A DNA stretch of 64,000 nucleotides from Anaerospora hongkongensis (GTDB taxonomy: Bacteria; Bacillota; Negativicutes; Sporomusales; DSM-15969): positions 205,061-269,060 of the forward strand of contig NZ_SLUI01000007.1 of assembly GCF_004339805.1 (NCBI RefSeq). The letters run 5' to 3'. A program made the translations under genes and the position numbers. The notes below the pieces were generated by a model. The model saw only the letters and a list, made by a program, of their open reading frames with translations. It had not been told where the DNA came from and ran no database searches. The first letter of the stretch is position 1; each line of letters starts with the position of its first letter. Of the stretch, positions 54,395-63,796 are shown one piece after another.

Positions 54395-55378
54395 ATGAAT
54401 AGCGAGATCGGCAGCATTTTAGAAAGGAAAGCCCGCATATTTAATGTCCAGAAATATTCCATCTATGATGGGCCGGGTATTAGAACGCTGCTGTTTTTTA
54501 AAGGGTGCCCCCTGAGATGCAAATGGTGTTCCAATCCTGAAGGGTTGGAACGCAAATATCAGGTCATGTTCAGTGCCGACTTGTGTATTAACTGCGGCAA
54601 GTGCAGCTCGGTGTGTCCCGTTAATATTCACGGTTCGCAGGAGACGGCATTACAAGAACAACTGAACGGACAGCAGGCAGGAGTGCATCAAATCAACCGA
54701 GGAATTGCCTGTGCAGGCTGCCGCAAGTGTGAAGCCGTTTGTCCGAAACGGGCGCTGGCGATTGCCGGCACAGATATCAGTATTTCGGAAGCGCTTGATC
54801 GTATTCAGCAAGATGCGCTTTTTTACCTTAGCTCGGGAGGGGGAGTCACTCTTGGCGGGGGAGAAGTTAGCGGGCAGTCCGAATTTGCCGCTAACCTGCT
54901 GATGGAATGCAAGCGTATGGGCATGCATACCGCCATTGAAACCTGCGGCTATGCGAGACTGGACGCGCTGCTGATGCTGGCACCGTTTACCGACTTATTC
55001 CTCTATGATCTGAAACATATTGACCCTGAACAGCATTATGCATTTACAGGAGTGCGCAATGAACGTATTCTCGATAATTTGACTGAACTCATTTGCCGCA
55101 AGTATACCGTAAAAGTGCGGATGCCGTTAATCAGGGGCGTAAATGACAGTGCCGATACGATCAGCCGCACGCTTGAATTTCTGCACGCCTTTAGGAAATA
55201 CAAGAATTTTCAGGGCATAGATTTGCTGCCTTATCACAAATTGGGGGTTAACAAATACAAGCAGCTGGATATGGAGTACGGCTTTGCCGAAGATGGCAGT
55301 CTTACGAAAGAACAGCTGGAAAATATCGAGAAACTAATTCGACGGTCTGATTTGCAGGTCAACATTATTCAGCATTAG
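54395..55378 (+). CDS. cutD: CutD, CutC-activating radical SAM enzyme
   Basis: 327 aa. Installs the glycyl radical on CutC. The SAM cluster motif CPLRCKWC (CxxxCxxC) follows [10 protein letters not shown], and an inserted ferredoxin-like domain carries two clusters, [12 protein letters not shown] and [12 protein letters not shown], as in the glycyl radical enzyme activases of this class. Located downstream of cutC with two genes between them. Confidence 0.96.
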   Translation: MNSEIGSILERKARIFNVQKYSIYDGPGIRTLLFFKGCPLRCKWCSNPEGLERKYQVMFSADLCINCGKCSSVCPVNIHGSQETALQEQLNGQQAGVHQINRGIACAGCRKCEAVCPKRALAIAGTDISISEALDRIQQDALFYLSSGGGVTLGGGEVSGQSEFAANLLMECKRMGMHTAIETCGYARLDALLMLAPFTDLFLYDLKHIDPEQHYAFTGVRNERILDNLTELICRKYTVKVRMPLIRGVNDSADTISRTLEFLHAFRKYKNFQGIDLLPYHKLGVNKYKQLDMEYGFAEDGSLTKEQLENIEKLIRRSDLQVNIIQH

Positions 55379-55401
55379 CAAGCCAAGGACGGAGGGGTGT
55401 T

Positions 55402-55752
55402 ATGAGCGCCGATGATGGGGATAAAAAACGCATTATCCAGGAATATGTGCCCGGAAAGCAGGTTACGCTGGCTCACATCATTGCTTCTCCCGTGCAAGAA
55501 CTCTATGAGCGTCTGGGGATCGAGGAAAGAGGGGCTATCGGAATTTCTACGCTTACTCCCAGTGAAACGGCGATTATTGCTGCAGATATTGCCACAAAAA
55601 CCTCAAATGTGGAAATTGGTTTTCTGGATCGGTTTACGGGCTCGCTGGTAATCGCCGGTGATGTGGCCAGTGTTGAAGCGGCGATGCTCGCTATTAATGA
55701 AACACTGGCAACGTTATTGGGGTTTACACCTGCCAGGATTACGCGGACATGA
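55402..55752 (+). CDS. eutS: EutS/PduU-type permuted BMC-H shell protein
   Basis: 116 aa after GGAGGGGTG. The N-terminus [18 protein letters not shown] is the signature of the circularly permuted EutS/PduU group, and [16 protein letters not shown] gives the BMC core. Forms hexamers bent or capped at the pore. Ends overlapping the EutP start (ATGA). Confidence 0.94.
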   Translation: MSADDGDKKRIIQEYVPGKQVTLAHIIASPVQELYERLGIEERGAIGISTLTPSETAIIAADIATKTSNVEIGFLDRFTGSLVIAGDVASVEAAMLAINETLATLLGFTPARITRT

Positions 55753-56216
55753 AAAAGCGGATTATGGTTATTGGTCCCGGTCAGGCGGGCAAAACCAGCC
55801 TGTGCAATGTGCTTAATGATTCAGACAGGCCGTTAAAAAAAACACAGGATGTCATTTATGGCAAATATACGATTGATACTCCAGGGGCTTATATTGAGAA
55901 TGCTTCGATGTACAGATACCTCATAGCAGCGGCTCAGGGGGCCGCTTGTGTGGTCATCCTGGTAGATCAAGCGCGGCCGGTTGAAGTATATCCGCCTGGC
56001 TTTGCAAAAGTTTTTACCTGCCCCGTTTTTGGTGTCATTACCAAGGCCGGTACAGCAACGGATAATCAAGACTGGTGCCGGAGTCAGCTGCAAAAAATCG
56101 GCGTATATGAACCTTACTTTTCTATTGATTTACCAGCCGGTACAGGTATCAAAGAATTGATGAACTGCCTATTTAAAATACAGGAAATATCGATGGAAAG
56201 TGGAGTGTCTTCCTGA
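55749..56216 (+). CDS. eutP: EutP/PduV-type small GTPase
   Basis: 155 aa Ras-like P-loop protein. Walker [10 protein letters not shown], switch-[11 protein letters not shown] and base-recognition TKAG are visible. EutP/PduV proteins sit at the microcompartment surface; acetate kinase activity has been reported for a EutP, otherwise their role is unclear. Fourth-last shell-adjacent gene group here: overlaps eutS by 4 bp. Confidence 0.9.
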   Translation: MKKRIMVIGPGQAGKTSLCNVLNDSDRPLKKTQDVIYGKYTIDTPGAYIENASMYRYLIAAAQGAACVVILVDQARPVEVYPPGFAKVFTCPVFGVITKAGTATDNQDWCRSQLQKIGVYEPYFSIDLPAGTGIKELMNCLFKIQEISMESGVSS

Positions 56217-56290
56217 AGACTGTTTTGCTTATGGCTTTTATCGTTATTGCCGGGAAATATGCGCAGGTGGTTGGGATAGGAGGGGAAAGC

Positions 56291-56944
56291 ATGAAGTTTG
56301 TTACCGAGTCGGAGTTGCGCAGCTTATATAAGCAGAATTCTTTTGATGTATATGTGCTGGAACCGGCTGTTAAGCTTACACCAGGAGCGCGGCAATTTCT
56401 TGCAGATAGGCAAGTTGTTGTAAAGCAGTCTGCCGGCTTCGCCAACAGGAGGCCTGGTAGCCTGCCCTGCCTGCCGGCTGCTGGTAATTGGTGTGTACAG
56501 AGGCTGCGCCGGAGGATCGAAGCAGTTCATTCTTTATTTTTGCTTACGGCTGTTGAACTGCTTTTAGCCGGTGATTCTTCGTTATCAGCAGAAGTTTTGC
56601 ATGTGGCCCACTATTTCCGTACTATTCAGAAGGCCGAACTGGAGCAGACTGCACCGGGGCGGATTCAATTCCAGAACTGGACAGAAGAAGAAATCCGGAA
56701 CAACCTCCGGCATGAGGAAATTGGTGAGTTTCATGTGAGACTGAAAAATGGCAAAGAAATTATCCTGCTCCATCACTTGCGGGCTTCGCTCCAGGAAATT
56801 GAGCCGCTGCTGCTGGAATGTTACTGGGATGAAGGGCAGCAGGGTTGTACACGGCAAGACGTGCTTGATGCGCTAAATTTGCTTGGTGCAAGCCTTACTA
56901 GGATGATTAAAAAGTGTCTGGGAGGACAGCAATGGAATCCGTAA
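56291..56944 (+). CDS. EutT-like protein without the metal-binding motif
   Basis: 217 aa from the ATG after AGGAGGGG; an upstream frame is unsupported. The N-terminus MKFVTESELRSLYKQNSFDV with LTPGARQFLADRQVVVK is the same layout as EutT, the ATP:cob(I)alamin adenosyltransferase, and the rest has the four-helix adenosyltransferase shape. However, the EutT HX11CCX2C cluster is absent; only scattered Cys are seen. In a B12-independent locus this is probably a repurposed or degenerate homologue. 12-bp overlap with eutJ. Confidence 0.7.
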   Translation: MKFVTESELRSLYKQNSFDVYVLEPAVKLTPGARQFLADRQVVVKQSAGFANRRPGSLPCLPAAGNWCVQRLRRRIEAVHSLFLLTAVELLLAGDSSLSAEVLHVAHYFRTIQKAELEQTAPGRIQFQNWTEEEIRNNLRHEEIGEFHVRLKNGKEIILLHHLRASLQEIEPLLLECYWDEGQQGCTRQDVLDALNLLGASLTRMIKKCLGGQQWNP

Positions 56945-57774
56945 ATTCAGCATTTCGATTTTGCAATCAACTTGTTCACGCTTTTGAACAAGCTGTTGCC
57001 ACCCCCAAAGTAACAAAGTCCAAAGTGTACTACACGGGCGTTGACCTGGGAACCGCGTATATTGTCCTGGCCGTCCTTGATGAAAATTACCAGCCTGTCG
57101 CCGGTGCTTACCGGTTTGCCAATGTTATCAAAGATGGTATGGTTGTGGACTATATCGGTGCTATGCGCATCGTAAGAGAGCTGAAGCAGGAGCTTGAACA
57201 TAAACTTGGCGCCGAACTGGTTTATGCGGCAGCGGCGCTGCCGCCGGGAACTTTTTCCCTTGATGGAGGAGCGATTCGGCATGTGGTACAGGGAGCCGGA
57301 TTTGAAATAACCGGCCTGCTTGATGAGCCGACGGCGGCGAATGCCGTACTGAAGCTGCAAAATGGTGCGATTGTTGACATCGGTGGTGGTACCACAGGAA
57401 TTGCGGTCTTAAAAGAGGGCGAGGTTATTTATGTTGCCGATGAGGCTACCGGCGGAACTCACTTTTCCCTTGTTATATCAGGTGCTTACAAGCTGAGTTT
57501 TGAGGATGCCGACCAGTATAAGCGTGATTTTAACAATCATAAGGAACTGCTGCCTATTTTGAGGCCGGTTATTGAAAAAGTTTCGTCGATTATCAGCCGT
57601 CATATCAGCCCATACGCGGTAAAAGAAATTTATCTAGTTGGCGGAACCTGCTGCATGAGTGGAATCGAAGAGATTATTGCCAGGCAAACGGGTGTGCCTA
57701 CATTTAAACCACACAATCCCTTATTTGTAACACCATTGGGAATTGCATTGAATTGTACCCAGCAAATCCTATAG
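56932..57774 (+). CDS. eutJ: EutJ, Hsp70-like chaperone of the microcompartment
   Basis: 280 aa from the ATG after GGGAGG. Actin/Hsp70 ATPase motifs: TGVDLGTAYIVLAV, DIGGGTTGIAV and VGGTCCMSGIEE. EutJ is thought to assist enzyme folding or reactivation in ethanolamine compartments; here it serves a choline one. Confidence 0.92.
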   Translation: MESVNSAFRFCNQLVHAFEQAVATPKVTKSKVYYTGVDLGTAYIVLAVLDENYQPVAGAYRFANVIKDGMVVDYIGAMRIVRELKQELEHKLGAELVYAAAALPPGTFSLDGGAIRHVVQGAGFEITGLLDEPTAANAVLKLQNGAIVDIGGGTTGIAVLKEGEVIYVADEATGGTHFSLVISGAYKLSFEDADQYKRDFNNHKELLPILRPVIEKVSSIISRHISPYAVKEIYLVGGTCCMSGIEEIIARQTGVPTFKPHNPLFVTPLGIALNCTQQIL

Positions 57775-57789
57775 ACGGAGGGTCTATAC

Positions 57790-58092
57790 ATGGAGTACCG
57801 GATAATCAAATCTCCTTCACCAGGAACAATGGATATTCTGCTACGGCGAAAGAGTTCTCCTTCCACTAATACGGACAGAAGCTATGCTGCGGTAGGGTTG
57901 GTTCAAGGGCGGCTGATTGATATGGTGGTTGCTGCCGATATTGCAGAAAAAGCGGCAGGAGTGGTCGTTGAAGATATAAAGGGGCATTGTCCGCAAAATC
58001 TGATTATGCTTGCCATTTTTGGTGATACTGCGTCAGTCGAAGCGGCCATGGAAGACATTAAAAAGAAAACTGAAATGACCCAAGGCAGGTGA
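57790..58092 (+). CDS. Divergent BMC-H shell protein with GHCPQ pore motif (GrpU-like)
   Basis: 100 aa. An N-terminal extension (MEYRIIKSPSPGTMDILLRR) precedes a BMC core (YAAVGLVQGRLIDMVVAADI ... FGDTASVEAAM). A single Cys lies in GHCPQ in the loop that would line the pore. GrpU-type proteins of glycyl-radical compartments bind an Fe-S cluster through such pore cysteines, so the same is possible here (inference). Confidence 0.82.
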   Translation: MEYRIIKSPSPGTMDILLRRKSSPSTNTDRSYAAVGLVQGRLIDMVVAADIAEKAAGVVVEDIKGHCPQNLIMLAIFGDTASVEAAMEDIKKKTEMTQGR

Positions 58093-58097
58093 ACGAA

Positions 58098-58358
58098 ATG
58101 ATAGCTGCTAAAATCATCGATACTGTTTGGGCAACGAGAAAAGCAGATTCGCTGGTGGGACTGAAATTTATGCTGGTAGAAGTTCTTGGCGGCTTAGATG
58201 CTGGCCGTATGCTGATTGCTGCCGATACGATTGGCGCCGGTATTGGGGAACGTGTGCTTGTCTCAACCGGCAGCTCAGCCAGGAAAATGCTGGACAGGGA
58301 CAATGTGCCTATTGACGCTGTTATTGTAGGCATCATTGATGAAGACTGTATGTTTTAA
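58098..58358 (+). CDS. eutN: BMC-P pentameric vertex protein (EutN/CcmL type)
   Basis: 86 aa from ATG 58098 (GTG 58089 is an alternative, overlapping the previous gene). OB-fold family marks: IAAKIIDTVWATRKADSLVG, GLDAGRMLIAADTIGAGIGE and VDAVIVGIID-like end (IDAVIVGIIDEDCMF). Pentamers cap the vertices of the shell. It is the only BMC-P gene in the window. Confidence 0.94.
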   Translation: MIAAKIIDTVWATRKADSLVGLKFMLVEVLGGLDAGRMLIAADTIGAGIGERVLVSTGSSARKMLDRDNVPIDAVIVGIIDEDCMF

Positions 58359-58379
58359 ACAAAGGGGAGGTGGAGAAAT

Positions 58380-59717
58380 TTGGATCTGCTGAACGTAATC
58401 AAAGCGGCAGGGATTATTGGGGCGGGAGGAGCCGGATTTCCTACTTATGCTAAGCTGACTTCCAAAGCGGAGTATATATTGCTGAATGGAGCAGAATGTG
58501 AACCGCTCTTGCGTGTTGACCAGCAGTTGCTCGAACAGTTTCCCGATAAAATCATTACAGGTTTGGAGGCTGCGGGAAAAGCGGTTGGTGCCCAGAAAGC
58601 CGTTATTGGAATTAAGGGTAAACACAGGGCGGTAATAGCTGTCCTCCGAGAAAGGATTACCGCACTGGGACTTGCCGGTTATATGGAAATTATGGAACTG
58701 AGAGATTTTTATCCTGCCGGCGATGAGCAAGTTCTGGTACATGAATTGACCCGGAGAACGGTCCCTGAGGCTTCCATTCCATTAAAAGTTGGCTGTGTAG
58801 TGATCAATGCGGAGACAGCTCTGAATATATCCTGTGCTATGGAAGGCAGTCCTGTTATAGAAACGTACCTGACAATTGCCGGAGATATTACCCGGCCGAT
58901 GACCGTCAAGGTCCCGGTAGGCATAGCTATCCGTGAGGTTATCAGCCAGTGCGGCATAGCCAATATCGAGGACTACACCGTTATTGACGGCGGACCGATG
59001 ATGGGAACTGTCTTGAAACAGGTTGACGGGTATGTGACCAAAAAAAGCAAAGGCTATATTCTTCTGAAAAAAGATCATTTTCTGATCCGGAAAAAATCCG
59101 TAGGGGTCGATCAGGCCAGAGTTATCGGCAGAACGGCCTGTGAACAGTGCCGGATGTGTACCGATTTATGTCCGCGCTATCTTCTGGGGCATAATGTTCA
59201 GCCTCATAAGGTTATGCGTGCTTTGAGCTATAACCTGGCAGATATAAAGGAACAGCAAATTGCACAATTGTGCTGTGAATGCAATGCCTGTGAGCTGTTT
59301 TCCTGTCCGGCTAATCTTCATCCGAAATCTGTTACTATGCTTTATAAAAAAAAGCTGGCTGAACAGGGGATAAGGTATCAGCCTTCTCAACTGGAAGCGG
59401 TAACCCGGCCGGCAAGAGAGTATCGCCTGATTCCCAGTAAACGGTTGGTCGCCAAAATTGGCTTGACTGCTTTTGATAGACCTGCGCCGATGACACACGT
59501 TTCTTTTGAGCCTTCCCATATCCGGGTTGCTCTGAATCAGCATATCGGAGCTCCGGCCATACCGGTAGTAGCGGTTGGTGAGCAGGTAAGGGCCGGACAG
59601 CTGATTGGAAAAGTTCCGGAGGGCAGTCTGGGCGCTGCTGTTCATTCCAGCTGCGACGGAACAGTAGTTGAACAAGCGGATAACTCTATTGTGATAAAGG
59701 TGGTTTCTCATGTATAA
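58380..59717 (+). CDS. PduS/RnfC-like flavo-iron-sulfur electron-transfer protein
   Basis: 445 aa from a TTG after GGGGAGGTGGAG. Order: glycine-rich FMN/NADH region GIIGAGGAGFPTYAKL and NGAECEPLL, SLBB region, then two cluster motifs CEQCRMCTDLCP and CCECNACELFSCP. In B12 compartments PduS reduces cobalamin; in a B12-free glycyl-radical locus it more likely oxidises NADH or feeds electrons to CutD through the BMC-T pore cluster. Its end overlaps the BMC-T gene by 8 bp. Confidence 0.92.
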   Translation: MDLLNVIKAAGIIGAGGAGFPTYAKLTSKAEYILLNGAECEPLLRVDQQLLEQFPDKIITGLEAAGKAVGAQKAVIGIKGKHRAVIAVLRERITALGLAGYMEIMELRDFYPAGDEQVLVHELTRRTVPEASIPLKVGCVVINAETALNISCAMEGSPVIETYLTIAGDITRPMTVKVPVGIAIREVISQCGIANIEDYTVIDGGPMMGTVLKQVDGYVTKKSKGYILLKKDHFLIRKKSVGVDQARVIGRTACEQCRMCTDLCPRYLLGHNVQPHKVMRALSYNLADIKEQQIAQLCCECNACELFSCPANLHPKSVTMLYKKKLAEQGIRYQPSQLEAVTRPAREYRLIPSKRLVAKIGLTAFDRPAPMTHVSFEPSHIRVALNQHIGAPAIPVVAVGEQVRAGQLIGKVPEGSLGAAVHSSCDGTVVEQADNSIVIKVVSHV

Positions 59718-60258
59718 CGCAATTGGCATGATCGAACTTACGAGTATTGCCCGAGGCATTTATGCTACTGATTTGATGCTAAAAACAGCTTACGTTGAAG
59801 TAGTTAGTGCAACCCCTGTCTGCCCGGGAAAATATATCGCGATTGTCCAGGGTGACGTAGCTGCTGTGGAAAGTTCTATTTCTATGGGCATAGAAACGGC
59901 AGGAGAATATCTGGTGGACAGCTTTCTTCTTCCTAATGTGCATCCGGCAGTTTTTCCGGCTATAACTGCTACGACTATGCCCGATGGGATGGGTGCATTA
60001 GGGATTATGGAAGCATTTTCACTGGCGTCGATGATTATTGCCGCCGACGCGGCGCTCAAGGCCGCAGATGTACAGGCGCTGGAGCTGAGGCTGGGCAGCG
60101 GCCTTGGTGGAAAGGCTTACTTTACGTTTACCGGTGATGTTGCCGCAGTTAATGCCGGTATTGAGGCGGGAAAAGCCGTTGTGCTCGAAAAAGGACTGTT
60201 AGTAGATATCGAAGTTATTCCGGCTCCTGCCGCAAAATTGTGGACAGCGCTGTTTTAA
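59710..60258 (+). CDS. pduT: PduT-type BMC-T shell protein with Cys38
   Basis: 182 aa trimeric tandem-BMC protein. Two BMC repeats are seen (IGMIELTSIARGIYATDLML; LGIMEAFSLASMIIAADAAL). Cys38 (TPVCPG) matches the residue at which three PduT chains hold a [4Fe-4S] cluster in the pore. The adjoining PduS-like gene supports electron passage through the shell. Confidence 0.92.
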   Translation: MYNAIGMIELTSIARGIYATDLMLKTAYVEVVSATPVCPGKYIAIVQGDVAAVESSISMGIETAGEYLVDSFLLPNVHPAVFPAITATTMPDGMGALGIMEAFSLASMIIAADAALKAADVQALELRLGSGLGGKAYFTFTGDVAAVNAGIEAGKAVVLEKGLLVDIEVIPAPAAKLWTALF

Positions 60259-60307
60259 CGCTTTATATGAGTCAATTCTAGTAAAAGGAGTAAAAGGAGG
60301 TGCTAAA

Positions 60308-60967
60308 TTGAAAAAACTTGTTTGTGCAAGCGAAGTCGAAGCGGCGGTAAAAACGGGGCAAAAAGCAGTCCATATCGACTGCAACACGATTATTACTCCT
60401 GCCGCCAAGGATGCTGCCAGAGAACTGGGGGTATTGTTCACTGCGGCTCAGACAGACCAAGAGGCTGGTGGGGCGCAGCAGGAAAGCAGGTCGGAGGTTA
60501 AGTTCGACAGAGAGGTAATCTGTCAGGTCGTAAAAGCAGTGTTAGCCAGCCAGCTGCTGTCTGGCAGGCCCGCTTTTTCACCTCCCTATCTTTCTGAAAC
60601 TGAGCTTAAAAGCGGAGTGAAGATAATCCGCGGCAGAACAGTTCAGTTTGAGAACTTCGATACGGGTAATCCCGCAGCTAATGTGGCCTGCCGGGAAGTA
60701 ATCGGAAAATCTGAATCGCAAATGAGTGCCGGTTTTTTGACAATTGAACAGTCCAGTTTTGATTGGGAACTGAGCTATGAAGAAATTGATGTTATCCTCG
60801 AAGGAAGCCTGTCTGTAACTATTAACGGTGTAACTCAGCATGCAGCACAGGGCGATGTCCTGTTTATTCCAAAGGGGACCAAAATCACCTGGAGTGCTGC
60901 CAGCTATGTCAAGCTTTTCTATGTAACTTATCCGGCAAACTGGGCTGAGCTTATGTCCGGACACTAG
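60308..60967 (+). CDS. eutQ: EutQ-like cupin protein
   Basis: 219 aa from a TTG after AAAGGAGGTG. N-terminal helical part (CASEVEAAVKTGQKAVHIDC) and a C-terminal cupin (SFDWELSYEEIDVILEGSLS; GDVLFIPKGTKITWS). EutQ has acetate kinase activity in Salmonella, so it may convert acetyl phosphate from PduL to acetate and ATP. No other acetate kinase is in the window. Confidence 0.9.
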   Translation: MKKLVCASEVEAAVKTGQKAVHIDCNTIITPAAKDAARELGVLFTAAQTDQEAGGAQQESRSEVKFDREVICQVVKAVLASQLLSGRPAFSPPYLSETELKSGVKIIRGRTVQFENFDTGNPAANVACREVIGKSESQMSAGFLTIEQSSFDWELSYEEIDVILEGSLSVTINGVTQHAAQGDVLFIPKGTKITWSAASYVKLFYVTYPANWAELMSGH

Positions 60968-60975
60968 GAGGCTGA

Positions 60976-61572
60976 ATGATGCTGGCATTAGGCTTAGTTG
61001 AAACCAAGGGGCTGCTGCCTGCTATTGAAGCGGCTGATGTTATGCTGAAAACCGCGCAAGTGGAACTTGTAGGGAAAACATTGGCAGGCGGCGGTCTGGT
61101 GACGATAATTGTATCCGGCGATGTAGGCGCCGTTCAGGCAGCCGTAGAGGCGGCAGTTGCAGCGGTTGAAAAGCTTGGGCCGTCATCACTCTTATCCCGG
61201 CATATTATTCCCAGGCCTCATCAAGAGCTGGAGCAGATAATTACCGTCAGAGCAGACCCTGTTGAGGCACAGCCTTCTGCTGGGCTGACAGCAGAAACTG
61301 TCCGGTTCTCTACAACGGCTGCAATACTGCATAATACCCCTCCTGTGGAAGAATTGCAGCAATTTCATAAGCCGCAGGCAGATGCTTTTGTACGGGAATT
61401 CGGTCTTGCAAAACTAATGGCTGCTCTCAGTTTGCTTTCCGTAGTGAAGCTCCGCAATCTGGCAAGGGAGTATAAAGAGCTCGGCATAGCAGGCCGGGCA
61501 ATATCCAAAGCCAACAAAGACTTGCTGCTTGAACAGTTGAAGGAGCATTACGAGGGGAGGGGTGAGACGTAA
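60976..61572 (+). CDS. BMC-H shell protein with C-terminal SAP/Rho_N-like extension
   Basis: 198 aa. Residues 1-85 form a normal BMC-H core (ALGLVETKGLLPAIEAADVM; LAGGGLVTIIVSGDVGAVQA). After a 50-residue linker, residues 135-195 contain helices with VVKLRNLAREYKELGIAG and SKANKDLLLEQLKEHY. The spacing is that of SAP/Rho_N or peripheral-subunit-binding (E3) folds. The tail should face the lumen or cytosol and may bind a cargo enzyme or nucleic acid. Confidence 0.85.
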   Translation: MMLALGLVETKGLLPAIEAADVMLKTAQVELVGKTLAGGGLVTIIVSGDVGAVQAAVEAAVAAVEKLGPSSLLSRHIIPRPHQELEQIITVRADPVEAQPSAGLTAETVRFSTTAAILHNTPPVEELQQFHKPQADAFVREFGLAKLMAALSLLSVVKLRNLAREYKELGIAGRAISKANKDLLLEQLKEHYEGRGET

Positions 61573-61646
61573 TTTGTGTGCAGTACGATGAAAATGCAGC
61601 TGCCATACTGACTAGCCGGTATGGGAGACGGAGGGTGAACACTAGA

Positions 61647-63125
61647 GTGGAAAACTATGATTATGATTTGCAGTCTGTGCAGGAGACCAGAAGCTTGGCA
61701 CGACTGGGCAAGCAGGCACAAACGGAGCTTGCAAAATTGAATTGCGAGCAGATTGATCGAATCATCCGTAATATGGTGAAGGCAGCAGAAGAAAACGCTG
61801 TTTCCCTGGCCAAAATGGCTGTTGAAGAAACTGGGTTCGGCAAAGTGGAAGATAAGATTTTCAAGAATCGCTTTGCCTCTAGCGAACTTTATGAATTTAT
61901 CAAGCCAATGAAAACAATTGGCATTATTAAAGAAGATAAGATCAATAAGATGATGGAAATTGCCGAACCGGTGGGTCTGCTGATGGGAATTATTCCGTCT
62001 ACAAACCCTACCTCAACGGCTATTTATAAGTCGATTATTGCCATTAAATCGCGTAACGGAATTGTATTTTCCCCTCATCCATCGGCAGTAAAATGTACGC
62101 TGCAGGCAGCACGGCTAATGAATGAAGCCGCTGTAGCAGCCGGTGCTCCTGCCAATAGTATTGGCTGCATTGCAAAGCCCTCGATGGAGGCTACGAATGA
62201 ACTGATGAAATGCGATGAAATTGCCATGATCATCGCGACCGGCGGAGCAGCAATGGTGAAGGCGGCGTATAGTGCGGGCAAACCGGCTCTGGGAGTAGGG
62301 CCGGGCAATGTTCCGGCCTATATAGAAAGAAGTGCAAACATACCGAAGGCCGTTAGCAATATCATCGCCAGCAAGACCTTTGATAATGGTACTATTTGTG
62401 CATCAGAGCAATCCGTTATTGTGGAAGAATGTATCAGAGAACAAGTGATGGAAGAATTCAGGCGCCAGGGCGGTTATTTTATGACTCCGGCTGAAACTGA
62501 GCAGGTAGCCCAGAAATTGTTTGTGCGCGGTCATGCCATGAATGCCAAAATGGTTGGCAGATCAGCGGAGATTATTGCCAATAGTGCCGGGATTACTGTC
62601 CCGCCAGGCACGAAGGTTTTACTGGGGGAACAACAGGGAGTTGGCGAGGGGTATCCCCTGTCTTATGAGAAGCTGACTACCGTACTGGCTTTTTATACGG
62701 TGCAGGATTGGCATCAGGCTTGTGAGCTGTGTATCAAGCTATTAAACAACGGTGGTGTGGGCCACAGTCTTTCGATCCATACGGAGACGCCTGAGCTGGC
62801 GATTAAATTCTCAGAAAAACCTGTGTTCAGAATATTGGTTAACACTCCTTCCAGTCAGGGCGGTGTTGGTGCCAGTACCGGACTCTCTCCAGCCTTTACA
62901 CTAGGCTGCGGAACCTGGGGAGGAAGTGCTACTTCCGATAATGTAACTCCGCTTCACTTAATTAATATCAAACGCATTGCTTATGGAATTAAAGATTTTA
63001 CCGAAACAACAACGGCTTCGTCGCCGCGCTGCTTAGCACCGATCGGCAGTTCGGCGGCAATCAGTGATGATCAAATTATGTCGGCTGTTAATGAAGTCAT
63101 TTCGCTATTGAGTCAAAAAAGGTGA
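61647..63125 (+). CDS. CoA-acylating aldehyde dehydrogenase with catalytic Cys (CutF/EutE-like)
   Basis: 492 aa. The GTG at 61647, 12 nt after GGAGGG, is chosen because it aligns residue for residue with the paralogue at 48872; a GTG at 61578 would add 23 residues. Catalytic Cys251 lies in GTICASEQSV; NAD site PSTNPTSTAIYKS. Oxidises acetaldehyde from CutC to acetyl-CoA in the compartment. The N-terminal helix may be an encapsulation peptide. Confidence 0.93.
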   Translation: MENYDYDLQSVQETRSLARLGKQAQTELAKLNCEQIDRIIRNMVKAAEENAVSLAKMAVEETGFGKVEDKIFKNRFASSELYEFIKPMKTIGIIKEDKINKMMEIAEPVGLLMGIIPSTNPTSTAIYKSIIAIKSRNGIVFSPHPSAVKCTLQAARLMNEAAVAAGAPANSIGCIAKPSMEATNELMKCDEIAMIIATGGAAMVKAAYSAGKPALGVGPGNVPAYIERSANIPKAVSNIIASKTFDNGTICASEQSVIVEECIREQVMEEFRRQGGYFMTPAETEQVAQKLFVRGHAMNAKMVGRSAEIIANSAGITVPPGTKVLLGEQQGVGEGYPLSYEKLTTVLAFYTVQDWHQACELCIKLLNNGGVGHSLSIHTETPELAIKFSEKPVFRILVNTPSSQGGVGASTGLSPAFTLGCGTWGGSATSDNVTPLHLINIKRIAYGIKDFTETTTASSPRCLAPIGSSAAISDDQIMSAVNEVISLLSQKR

Positions 63126-63133
63126 TTACCAGC

Positions 63134-63775
63134 ATGGGAAAATATGATGCTTTAGTAGATCTTCTGTTAGAAGCAATTCAAGAAGGCAAAGCGGGAAATC
63201 ATGCTGTCAATTCCATACCGGTAGGAATATCCAACCGGCATGTCCATCTTTCGCAAGTTGATTTGGATACGCTCTTTGGCATGGGTTATCAGTTAACAAA
63301 AGCCAAGGATTTATCGCAGCCGATGCAGTTTGCCTGCGAGGAGACGCTGACGCTTTGCGGACCTAAAGGAGCAATTGAAAACGTTCGGATCTTAGGGCCG
63401 GTACGGCGAGAAACACAGGTGGAAATCCTCCAGGCTGACTGCTTTAAACTCGGAGTAACCGCTCCGGTCAACCTGTCGGGAGATTTGGGGGGGACTCCGG
63501 GAATTACGCTGATAGGACCCAAAGGCAGTACATTTCTTTCACAAGGAGTAATCATTGCCCAGCGGCACATTCACATGACACTGGAGGATGCCAGCTGTCT
63601 TGGTGTAACTGACGGCGCGCTGGTGTCTATTCAAGTAGAAGGCCTGCGCGGCGGGACTTATACCAATGTTGCCATCAGGGCCAGCAATACTTCGGCGCTG
63701 GAATGTCATCTTGATACGGAAGAAGCAAATGCAATGAATCTTACAGCCATATCGACAATAACAATAATAAAATAA
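63134..63775 (+). CDS. pduL: PduL phosphotransacylase
   Basis: 213 aa from the ATG after AGGTGA. N-terminal MGKYDALVDLLLEAIQ is an encapsulation-peptide-like helix. Two PduL beta-barrel repeats with metal histidines: GISNRHVHLSQ and AQRHIHMT. Converts acetyl-CoA and phosphate to acetyl phosphate and recycles CoA inside the shell. Confidence 0.95.
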   Translation: MGKYDALVDLLLEAIQEGKAGNHAVNSIPVGISNRHVHLSQVDLDTLFGMGYQLTKAKDLSQPMQFACEETLTLCGPKGAIENVRILGPVRRETQVEILQADCFKLGVTAPVNLSGDLGGTPGITLIGPKGSTFLSQGVIIAQRHIHMTLEDASCLGVTDGALVSIQVEGLRGGTYTNVAIRASNTSALECHLDTEEANAMNLTAISTITIIK

Positions 63776-63796
63776 AAATTTAGGGAGGCAATAACA

